Source: Candidatus Lernaella stagnicola
GTDB taxonomy: Bacteria > Lernaellota > Lernaellaia > Lernaellales > Lernaellaceae
Length of the DNA stretch: 64,000 bases
NCBI GenBank assembly: GCA_030765525.1
Contig: JAVCCK010000020.1
Coordinates: 186,001 to 250,000 of the forward strand
Direction of reading: 5' to 3'
The notes below the pieces were generated by a model. It did no database searches and was not told where the DNA came from. It saw only the letters and a list, made by a program, of their open reading frames with translations. The position numbers and the translations under genes were made by a program. Numbering within the stretch: the stretch's first letter is position 1; every line of letters begins with the position of its first letter. This document shows, piece after piece, positions 36,001 through 42,030 of the stretch.

Positions 36001-36247
36001 CGATGTCGGACAGGTTTTCCATCGGCATCAGCGTGTTTTCGCGCGCCGGGTAGCCTTCCGCGTAGAGGTTCGTGAAACACGTGTCGAGCATCCGGCGCAC
36101 CGGCCAGGCGCAAATACTTTCCGAGGGAATCAGCACGATGTGCCGCGCCTGCCGCTCTTCCTCCCAGTGGAGCAGTTCGTTCATCAGGGAGTCGGCGTTC
36201 TGGATGTTTTCGTCGAAAAGGAAATCGATGATCGCTTCGTCGGACAT
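33032..36247 (-). CDS. Serine hydroxymethyltransferase-aminomethyltransferase fusion
   Basis: A 1071-residue fusion of two folate enzymes. Residues 1 to about 490 are a GlyA-type serine hydroxymethyltransferase, with YAEGYPAREN, NVQPLSGAPANIAVY, HGSPFHMTGKHY and the PLP Lys in TTHKTLMGPRGA near 269; the usual IASEN motif is IPSES. Residues about 670-1071 are GcvT, with GGYEMPVRYTS, LFDVSHMG and GLGARDSLRMEAGLPLYGHE. Between them (about 500-655) a segment such as VKLTGAEADEFLRE looks like a degenerate folate-binding half-domain. The product would link glycine cleavage and serine synthesis through one-carbon folate. GAGG precedes the ATG at 36247. It is separate from gcvH-PA-PB. Confidence 0.93.
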   Translation of the reverse strand: MSDEAIIDFLFDENIQNADSLMNELLHWEEERQARHIVLIPSESICAWPVRRMLDTCFTNLYAEGYPARENTLMPMENLSDIATRLVRYRRYADRRFYKGNAYVNLVESICRTRAAECFATEKTPASKIHANVQPLSGAPANIAVYEALVPRGGTVMALDLMAGGHLSHGSPFHMTGKHYHIVPYGVDPQTELIDYDEVMRLAKEHRPKMIIAGYTSYPWAPDFAKFRAIADEVGAYLMADIAHPAGLTVAGDYPNPIDHAHVVTFTTHKTLMGPRGAVILTSSGKLAAKIHNSVFPGEQGGPHMNTIAALAVAFKLAQTDSFRQLMHRIAGHAKVMAEEFQRLGVRLAYGGTDTHKLLIDLKPLTPRGTPLLYGEPAAHILELAGIILNKNTIPGDTATPLATGLRLGTPWVTQRGADAEDVKHIARLIHRVITAIHPVHYDGMTRVLPRGKIDLKVLREVSEEVDALTRTWRVDAPALSGYPHHPYLDHSEEAVIVKLTGAEADEFLREALVTDPSHLADGEKVTSLALDDQGNVLDEIALARLPLSDDPRRNGFVVKVNPDNADPLLAWLRGLADGFTMIDPQDASAKVTGAVVIDEMPLDCTFAQDWLSLLPKTDKSLAGKDAAELNVDVARPFFVGQSALADRLPQPDLPRFSWNAPEGEDKRTTLFEIHQKLGGVMVPFGGYEMPVRYTSTIEEHNAVRQAAGLFDVSHMGVFEASGPRAMEFVDLVCANHAGGLEVGEAQYSHLFDHDGDLLDDLLVYHVQADRILLVVNAANEDKDWAWLVAVNEGRVLLDPQVPQRCFPEPCVLRNLKDPQWGDERRVDLALQGPRSRDILLALAAEADKPALKALGHNCTMYATLDGLDAIISGTGYTGEPTCFEIFVHPDKAPQLWEAIMEAGKEHGVMPIGLGARDSLRMEAGLPLYGHELAGPHNLVPNEAGFGGFVKLHKPFFVGKKAYLAKKEKRGIAVVRFGVSAKGTRPLKTDDPIVNDKGACIGYVTSCATDGEGKLIGQAFVQARYAKSKTLQVIPAPKGRPPIAADEVKIGQRLTMPVEITILGRFLRKKK

Positions 36248-36587
36248 GTCGTTACCTCAAGCGAGTTTCGAAACAGTTGAAGTCACCGTTTCTTAACACC
36301 GCGCTAAATGAAAGTAAACGCCGCCCGCGCGTCGCGACCGGCAAACGCTGGTGAAAAGCGAATTCGCACCCCGTAATCGCCGACCGCGTCCCCTTCTACG
36401 GCCGCCGCGGCATTCAGGTCCCGGCCCTAGTGCCGCAAAACAACTGAAAAGGCGGGACGGGCGCCGAGACCGGTTATTTGTAGGGGAAAAGAGTTAACAC
36501 CGAGGACTAATGCTTTTAGCAGCCTAAGACCATCTTTCCACATCGCAAACCGGTTCCAGAAAGGTCGCTGCTACTATGCGCTACTCA
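36248..36587. other. Intergenic region between glyA-gcvT and the higBA-type locus
   Basis: About 340 bases without a supportable gene. It should hold the promoter of the glyA-gcvT fusion (TTTACT...TTAAGA on the minus strand is only a weak candidate). I looked for glycine or folate riboswitch signatures and saw none. ACCGGTT occurs twice, at about 36466 and 36548. Confidence 0.5.
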
Positions 36588-37697
36588 CTACGTGACAGAT
36601 TTGGCGGAAGACCACTCATAATAAACTTTTAGATTATTCATAAAGCTCCAATCAAGCCAGCCTTCTTTCTGCATTCGACCGACAACGATCCCCGGCGCGA
36701 TACCAATTCCCGTTGCGAAACTGCGCACATCGTCTTTCGATCGGAATTGTCTTGCGGCCAACCCGTGTAGACGGTTTGCATCGGCAGGTTTTATCAGGAT
36801 ATTACTTGCGTAAACGTCTGCTTGTCTTTCAGATTCGTTATCCAGGCCACCCAAGCCCTCGATAAATAATAGTTTTTTGCCGTGTAGCAGCAGGTGGGCG
36901 GCTTCGTGGAAAAAGGTGAACCAAACGTGATCGTTCGAGTTGTAGCGCAAACTGAGCAAGAGCATGGCTTTTGCAGGCGCCAACCATCGTGTTGCCCCGC
37001 TTGCCGGGCATCCCGGGGGCGTTTCCAAGAACACAACCGCCACGCCGCATGCTGCGCATACCTCGGTCATTCGAACAATGAAAACGTCGGGATCTGACTC
37101 GTTTGTCAGGGCGCGTAGTTCACGCAGGGCATCCCTAAACGCTTGTTTATTGAACGGTTCGCAGGGGATATTGTTTGCCCTGCGTTCACCTTCCCGAAGC
37201 CAAGCCGCCACTGCGCCCACGTTCTTTTGAAATTTATCAGACGCCCGAAATGCGGCAACGGGTGTTTGATATTGTTCACGCCAAGCGTCTACGGACGCGA
37301 CACAAAAAAATCTCAGAGAATCCAGCACCTGTTCGCCTTTTTCGCGGATATTGCGGATCAGTCCCAACTTTCGCATCCACGGCAGCGGCAATTCCTTTAG
37401 CCACCCGGCGTCTTTTCTTGCAGCCTCAATCGCATCTTTTCGCGCCAGCCCAGCTTGGTATTGAGCGTCGCGAACCAACCAAAAATTGGGAGTTGATCCC
37501 AGAACCCTCGAAAGACGTTCGGCAATCTGGGTCGAAATCGGCACGCGGCCTTTCACTAGATCGTTCACAAAAGGGGCGGTAACGTCCATTCGCTTTGCAA
37601 GATCAGTTTGCCTCCACCCTAGCTCTTCGAGCAACTCATCAATCGTATCTCCGGGTGGAGAAATCCAATCGGGATTGAATTGTTCATGGTTAGTCAT
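36588..37697 (-). CDS. HigA-type antitoxin fused to an ImmA/IrrE metallopeptidase
   Basis: About 369 residues: an XRE-type helix-turn-helix (about 20-75, LGWRQTDLAKRMDVTAPFVNDLVKG), a helical middle, and an ImmA/IrrE-type zinc peptidase domain with HEAAH near 261-265 and a downstream ESERQADVYASN segment. Such long HigA proteins pair with HigB-type RNases; the peptidase part may sense stress or degrade a partner. ATG 37697 is chosen with AGGTGA upstream; GTG 37706 is also possible. It overlaps the toxin gene, which precedes it. The region is AT-richer than its surroundings, hinting at transfer. Confidence 0.85.
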   Translation of the reverse strand: MTNHEQFNPDWISPPGDTIDELLEELGWRQTDLAKRMDVTAPFVNDLVKGRVPISTQIAERLSRVLGSTPNFWLVRDAQYQAGLARKDAIEAARKDAGWLKELPLPWMRKLGLIRNIREKGEQVLDSLRFFCVASVDAWREQYQTPVAAFRASDKFQKNVGAVAAWLREGERRANNIPCEPFNKQAFRDALRELRALTNESDPDVFIVRMTEVCAACGVAVVFLETPPGCPASGATRWLAPAKAMLLLSLRYNSNDHVWFTFFHEAAHLLLHGKKLLFIEGLGGLDNESERQADVYASNILIKPADANRLHGLAARQFRSKDDVRSFATGIGIAPGIVVGRMQKEGWLDWSFMNNLKVYYEWSSAKSVT

Positions 37698-38019
37698 GGT
37701 AGTCACCTATAAAAATGATACAAACTGCCGTGACGCGATTCCAGTCGATGCCGCCGTCGTCTTTTTCTGGGATCGGTTCATGAGCCGGTTCGAATACGAG
37801 CCGATGCCCTCCGTGAAGATTCATCGAAAACTGGCCCACTCTATCGCCTTTTAAGGCGTGTGGCCGACCGGCGATCAATTCTGTAACATTATGGGCTGCT
37901 CTAATATCTGCCAAACGGGCGCGCAACTTCTTGAAACCGGGACCGCCGAGCTTCTTTTTGGCGCCTCTCTTATCAGCGCAGATTTTCTCCACGTCCCGTG
38001 TGCTGTAAAGAATATCCAT
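37690..38019 (-). CDS. HigB/RelE-type toxin
   Basis: A 109-residue protein of the RelE/ParE superfamily, HigB-like branch: KICADKRGAKKKLGGPGFKKLRARLADIRAA, ELIAGRPHALKGDRVGQFSMNLHGGHRLVFEP and VCIIFIGDYHD are family segments. These toxins cleave mRNA on the ribosome. Toxin before antitoxin, with an eight-base overlap (37690-37697), is the usual Hig order. Confidence 0.85.
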   Translation of the reverse strand: MDILYSTRDVEKICADKRGAKKKLGGPGFKKLRARLADIRAAHNVTELIAGRPHALKGDRVGQFSMNLHGGHRLVFEPAHEPIPEKDDGGIDWNRVTAVCIIFIGDYHD

Positions 38020-38545
38020 CTAGCCCTCATTTGTCAAGAACTATTCATCTAAATGGCTAATCATTTTTATGTTTCGTCGTCCAGAGTTTCGACCGAAGCG
38101 TCCATCTCCAACCAGAACTCCCGGGCGGATTACTCCCACTCGGCCCAAAGCGCACATAAAAAACTTCGTCGAAAGAGACTTTAATTCTGGATTCCCGGCT
38201 GCGCGGAAACGACGATGATAGGCAAAACATACGTGGTGTCTCGTCGAACGATAAGGATTATGCTGTCCTTGCCTTATCGACGCAAGTCAGCGTCATGGCC
38301 GATTGAAAAAATACGTATACGCCTTTCATTTCGAGGGCGTGACGACCGCAACGACCGTAGCCGAAAATCTTCGCGTCGCTCGAGCATTTCATATAGAGTA
38401 AAAAAACGATCGAGCGCGCCACCACATTCCTCGAACGTGTCCGATATTGGTCGCAAGACAAAGGCCGAATGTGGTAGAACCGCTCAAGAAGGCGGCCCGC
38501 TTGGCCGAAAGCTTCATTGAATTCACTTTTTAGAAGAGGGAAGAG
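38020..38545. other. Intergenic region with degenerate palindromes
   Basis: About 525 bases with no gene I can support; small open frames here lack ribosome sites and sensible composition. The stretch at 38186-38216 resembles a degenerate ATTCCCG...GCGCGG palindrome of the kind dispersed in many bacterial genomes. A perfect 8-bp inverted repeat is at 38249-38279. The promoter of the toxin gene should lie at its left end and that of the small lipoprotein at its right. Confidence 0.5.
38249..38279. repeat. 8-bp inverted repeat
   Basis: CGATAAGG (38249-38256) and CCTTATCG (38272-38279) are perfect inverted repeats, with a second nested pair AAGGA/TCCTT. It may be a remnant terminator, an operator or part of a mobile-element end. 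There is no T run. Confidence 0.45.
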
Positions 38546-38863
38546 ATGGGTATGTGGAAGTACACCTTGCTGCTTTGTGTTTCGCTCGTTTTGGCCCTGA
38601 GCATGTTCGCCGCGTGCGGCGATGACGATGACGACGACGACGGCGGCGGTGGCGGCTATACGTGCGCCGATGCGTGCAGCGTAATTTATGACGACTGCGG
38701 CGCGGTTCTGGCCGTTGACGGCTACACGTTGTCCGAAGCGGAATGTGTCGAGGGCTGCAACGACGAGGGCGGCATCGGCAGTTGTGAAACGGCTTGTCTG
38801 GACACCTATGCCGAAGACGAAGACTGCGACGCGTTCGCCGATTGCGCGTACAACTGCTTCTAG
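38546..38863 (+). CDS. Small Cys-rich lipoprotein
   Basis: A 105-residue lipoprotein: signal peptide with lipobox MFAAC, a GDDDDDDDGGGGG linker, then a domain of about 65 residues with ten Cys (TCADACSVIYDDCG, AECVEGCND, SCETACLD, DCDAFADCAYNC), probably disulfide-bonded. Family not recognised, although such Cys-paired helices occur in myxobacterial secreted proteins. GAGGGA precedes ATG 38546. It stands alone. Confidence 0.8.
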   Translation: MGMWKYTLLLCVSLVLALSMFAACGDDDDDDDGGGGGYTCADACSVIYDDCGAVLAVDGYTLSEAECVEGCNDEGGIGSCETACLDTYAEDEDCDAFADCAYNCF

Positions 38864-38942
38864 CGCGGCACGAGCCGATGGGATCGCTCGGCAGGCAAGA
38901 CCGGCCGGGCGACGAAGACGATTATGCCGGGCGGTGGTCGCC

Positions 38943-38970
38943 TTGACTGCCGCCCTTCTTGCCATACAAT
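38943..38970 (+). promoter_or_regulatory. Sigma70-type promoter of panB-purH
   Basis: TTGACT (38943-38948) and TACAAT (38965-38970) are 16 bases apart. Transcription would start near 38977, leaving about 128 bases of leader before panB. Confidence 0.6.
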
Positions 38971-39104
38971 ACGGCGCACTCTGCGGCCGTGTTTTCTTCC
39001 AGCGGACCGGACGTACCCGCCAGTCGGGACGGCACGGTCAAATCGCCGGGGAAAACGCCGTGACAACATTCATCCGATAACCTTTTCGACGTGAAGGAGT
39101 CGAG

Positions 39105-39947
39105 ATGTCACGCAAGAAATTCGATTTGTTTACACTGAAGAAATGCTATCAAGACGGCGAGAAAATCACCATGATCACCGCCTACGACTTCCCGACCGCG
39201 AAACTCGTGGACGAAGGGGGCGTCGAAACCGTGCTCGTGGGCGATAGCGCCGCCAACGTTGTACTGGGCTACGACAGCACGGTGCCGGTGACGATGGACG
39301 AACTGCTCGTCCTGGTCAAAGCCGTGCGGCGCGGCCTTAAGCACGCCATGCTCATCGGCGATATGCCTTTTGGCAGCTACAACGAATCCGACGAACAGGC
39401 CATTCGCAACGGCACGCGCTTTCTCAAAGAGGGCGGCTGCGACGCGGTCAAGCTCGAAGGCGGCGGCGTGATGGTCCCGCGCATCCGCAAAATGGTGCAG
39501 GCCGGGGTGCCCGTCGTCGGACACCTGGGTTTGACGCCGCAAACGGCGGGCATGATCGGCGGCTACCGCGTCCAGGGACGCACGGCGGAGCAGGCGGAAA
39601 TCATCCTCAACGACGCCAAGGCCATCGCCGAAGCGGGCGCGTGGATGCTCGTGCTGGAACTCGTGCCCGACCGGCTCGCCAAGCTGATTACCGAGTCCAT
39701 CGACATCCCGACCATCGGTATCGGCGCGGGCCCCGATTGCAGCGGGCAGGTGCTGGTGCTGCATGATATGCTTGGTATCAACGAGGGCTTCACGCCCAAA
39801 TTCCTGAAGCACTACGCACAGCTTGCGCCGACGATTCGCGACGCGGTCTCGACCTACGTGCAAGAGGTCAAAAAAGGCGAGTTTCCCACGGCGGAGCACT
39901 CGTTTACGATCAAAAACGAAGAGTTGCAGAAACTATACGGCGGCTGA
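39105..39947 (+). CDS. panB: 3-methyl-2-oxobutanoate hydroxymethyltransferase
   Basis: PanB transfers a hydroxymethyl group from 5,10-methylene-tetrahydrofolate to 2-oxoisovalerate, the first step of pantothenate synthesis, in the cytoplasm. At 280 residues it has the usual length; TAYDFPTAKLVDEGG, VLVGDSAANVVLGYDSTVPVT, VKLEGG, GHLGLTPQ and GIGAGPDCSGQVLVLHDMLG are family motifs. GAAGGAG precedes the ATG. It lies 18 bases before the split purH genes; all three draw on the folate one-carbon pool. Confidence 0.97.
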   Translation: MSRKKFDLFTLKKCYQDGEKITMITAYDFPTAKLVDEGGVETVLVGDSAANVVLGYDSTVPVTMDELLVLVKAVRRGLKHAMLIGDMPFGSYNESDEQAIRNGTRFLKEGGCDAVKLEGGGVMVPRIRKMVQAGVPVVGHLGLTPQTAGMIGGYRVQGRTAEQAEIILNDAKAIAEAGAWMLVLELVPDRLAKLITESIDIPTIGIGAGPDCSGQVLVLHDMLGINEGFTPKFLKHYAQLAPTIRDAVSTYVQEVKKGEFPTAEHSFTIKNEELQKLYGG

Positions 39948-39965
39948 GCCGCGGGGGAGGCGACG

Positions 39966-40655
39966 GTGGCGGTCAATTTCGTAACGGACGTGGACGACCT
40001 GGTGGCAATCAAGCGCGTGCTGGTGAGCGTGTCGGACAAATCCGGCCTCGGTATGCTGGTGTCCCGGATGATGGAAACCTGTCCGGATATCCATTTCTAC
40101 TCCACCGGCGGCACGTACGCGCGGCTGGCCGAGATTCTCGGCGACCTGGCCGCGACGCACTTGACTCAGGTGTCGGACTATACCGGTCAGCCCGAAACCC
40201 AGGGCGGTTTGGTCAAGACGCTGGATTTCAAAATCTACCTCGGCTTACTTACCGAAACCTACAACGAATACCACCGCGCTGACCGCGAGCGGACCAGCGC
40301 CGTGCCGATCGACATGGTGATCGTCAACCTCTACCCCTTCAGCCGGACCGTGGCTCGCGACGACGCGACGATCGAGATGGCGCGGGCCAACATCGATATC
40401 GGCGGCCCCTGCATGGTGCGCGCCTCCGCCAAGAATTTCCTGCGCGTCACTTCGGTCGTGAACCCCGGCGACTATGGAGTTTTGTTGGAGCAGTTGCGCA
40501 CGCAGGAAGGCAAGCTCAATCTGCAACAACGTTATGACTACGCCCGCCGGGCCTTTGCCCACACCGCGGCCTACGATACGGCGATTTCCGAATACCTGGC
40601 GGCCCACGACCCGTCGGTTGTCCCGGCCGTCTACACGCTCCACGAGCAAGACTGA
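39966..40655 (+). CDS. IMP cyclohydrolase (PurH N-terminal half as a separate gene)
   Basis: A 229-residue protein matching only the MGS-like IMP cyclohydrolase domain of PurH: RVLVSVSDKSGLGML, FYSTGGTYARL, QVSDYTGQPETQGGLVKTLDFKIYLGLL and MVIVNLYPFSRT. It closes FAICAR to IMP, the last step of purine synthesis. In most bacteria this is fused to AICAR transformylase; here that domain is the next gene, 12 bases downstream. The split form also occurs in Desulfovibrio-type bacteria. Confidence 0.9.
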   Translation: MAVNFVTDVDDLVAIKRVLVSVSDKSGLGMLVSRMMETCPDIHFYSTGGTYARLAEILGDLAATHLTQVSDYTGQPETQGGLVKTLDFKIYLGLLTETYNEYHRADRERTSAVPIDMVIVNLYPFSRTVARDDATIEMARANIDIGGPCMVRASAKNFLRVTSVVNPGDYGVLLEQLRTQEGKLNLQQRYDYARRAFAHTAAYDTAISEYLAAHDPSVVPAVYTLHEQD

Positions 40656-40667
40656 GAGGAACGCGAC

Positions 40668-41921
40668 ATGGCCGACTTGAAGAAGATGTATCGCACCATC
40701 GTCGGCGATCACTTCGCGCCGCGCATGGAAATTTCGTTTATCGATGCCGGCGGCGAGCGCACGACACTCAGTTATGAAAAGGTGACGTGGACCATCGATG
40801 AGGAAGAAAAGGGCCTGCGTTACGGCGAGAATCCGGGACAGGAAGCCGCGCTCTACAAGCTGGTGGGCGGTAATCTTGCCATCGGCGAGGTCGAATTGAT
40901 TCGGCCCGGCGCGGGCTTGGTGACCGGGGCGGACATGGTCAAATTCGGTAAGCACCCCGGCAAGATCAACCTCACCGATGCCGACAATGCGCTGAATATC
41001 TTGCGCTTCCTCACCGAAAAGCCCGCCGCGGCGATCATGAAGCACAACAATCCGTCGGGCGTGGCTCAGGCGGAGTCCCTTGTCGAGGCGTACCTCAAAG
41101 CCGATCTGGCCGACCATGTTGCCGCCTTCGGCGGTTGCATCGCACTCAACCGCCCCGTCGACATCGACACTGCCACCGCGATTTCCGAGCGCTACGCCGA
41201 AGTCGTGATCGCGCCGGAATTCGAAGAAGGCGCCGTCGATATTCTGGCCGGGCGCAAGAACCTGCGCATCATGAAAATTGCCAACATCGAACGCCTGCAG
41301 AGTTACGCCGCCGAGCGCTTCCTCGACCTAAAATCCCTCGTCGACGGCGGCATCATCGCCCAGCTTTCCTACCTGCCGGTGCTTGGCCGGGACGCGCTGC
41401 AAATCGCCGAGACGACCTACAAGGGCGAGACGCATCGTGTCGAGCGTGAGCCGACCGAGGCCGAAATCAAAGACATGCTTTTCGGCTGGATCGTCGAGGC
41501 GGGCGTGACGTCCAACTCGGTGATTTACGTCAAGGACGGCGTCACCGTCGGCATCGGCACCGGCGAGCAAGACCGTGTCGGCGTGGCGCGTATCGCCCGC
41601 GACAAGGCTTACCGCAAGCTGAGCGAACGGTACGCTTTTGAACGCCACGAGCAGTCGCTTGATCTGCTGGCGGAAAAGGATCCCGACGCCGCGGCGGCCA
41701 TCGAGGCGGAAGTCACGCAGCAGCGCGGCGGCCTGCCGGGCAGCGTCATGGTTTCCGACGCCTTCTTCCCCTTCCGCGACGGCATCGACGTCGGCCTGGG
41801 GGAGGGCGTGAAGGCGGTCATTCAGCCGGGCGGCTCGATCAAGGACTACCAATCGATTCAAGCCTGCAACGAAAACGGCGCAACGATGGTCTTTACCGGC
41901 CAGCGCTCGTTCAGGCACTAG
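40668..41921 (+). CDS. AICAR transformylase (PurH C-terminal half as a separate gene)
   Basis: A 417-residue AICAR formyltransferase, using 10-formyl-tetrahydrofolate to formylate AICAR. Family motifs are LRYGENPGQEAALYK, the catalytic-site MKHNNPSGVA (Lys125; Ser where Cys is usual), SNSVIYVKDG, VMVSDAFFPFRDGID and AVIQPGGSIKDYQSI. It begins with about 38 residues not found in fused PurH. Third gene of panB-purH(N)-purH(C). Confidence 0.95.
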   Translation: MADLKKMYRTIVGDHFAPRMEISFIDAGGERTTLSYEKVTWTIDEEEKGLRYGENPGQEAALYKLVGGNLAIGEVELIRPGAGLVTGADMVKFGKHPGKINLTDADNALNILRFLTEKPAAAIMKHNNPSGVAQAESLVEAYLKADLADHVAAFGGCIALNRPVDIDTATAISERYAEVVIAPEFEEGAVDILAGRKNLRIMKIANIERLQSYAAERFLDLKSLVDGGIIAQLSYLPVLGRDALQIAETTYKGETHRVEREPTEAEIKDMLFGWIVEAGVTSNSVIYVKDGVTVGIGTGEQDRVGVARIARDKAYRKLSERYAFERHEQSLDLLAEKDPDAAAAIEAEVTQQRGGLPGSVMVSDAFFPFRDGIDVGLGEGVKAVIQPGGSIKDYQSIQACNENGATMVFTGQRSFRH

Positions 41922-42030
41922 CCGAAACCAAAACGCCACCAATTTGTAACGTTTGCGCGATGTGATATTGTGCAGGTCACGCCATTGATGTGTCTTCCGC
42001 AGAGAAAAACTCGACTTAAGGAGAAGAGAT

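Noticed and set aside
36248-36587. Glycine or folate riboswitch before the GlyA-GcvT fusion
   Set aside because: CCGTAGAAGGGG on the minus strand recalls part of a glycine aptamer, but the other conserved blocks are missing.
37785-37805. GGTTCGAA resembling a tRNA T-loop
   Set aside because: It lies within the toxin gene, and no acceptor or anticodon stem can be drawn around it.
38258-38965. 235-codon minus-strand frame over the small lipoprotein
   Set aside because: The plus-strand lipoprotein has a ribosome site, signal peptide and Cys pattern. The minus frame has Ala/Val-rich shadow composition.
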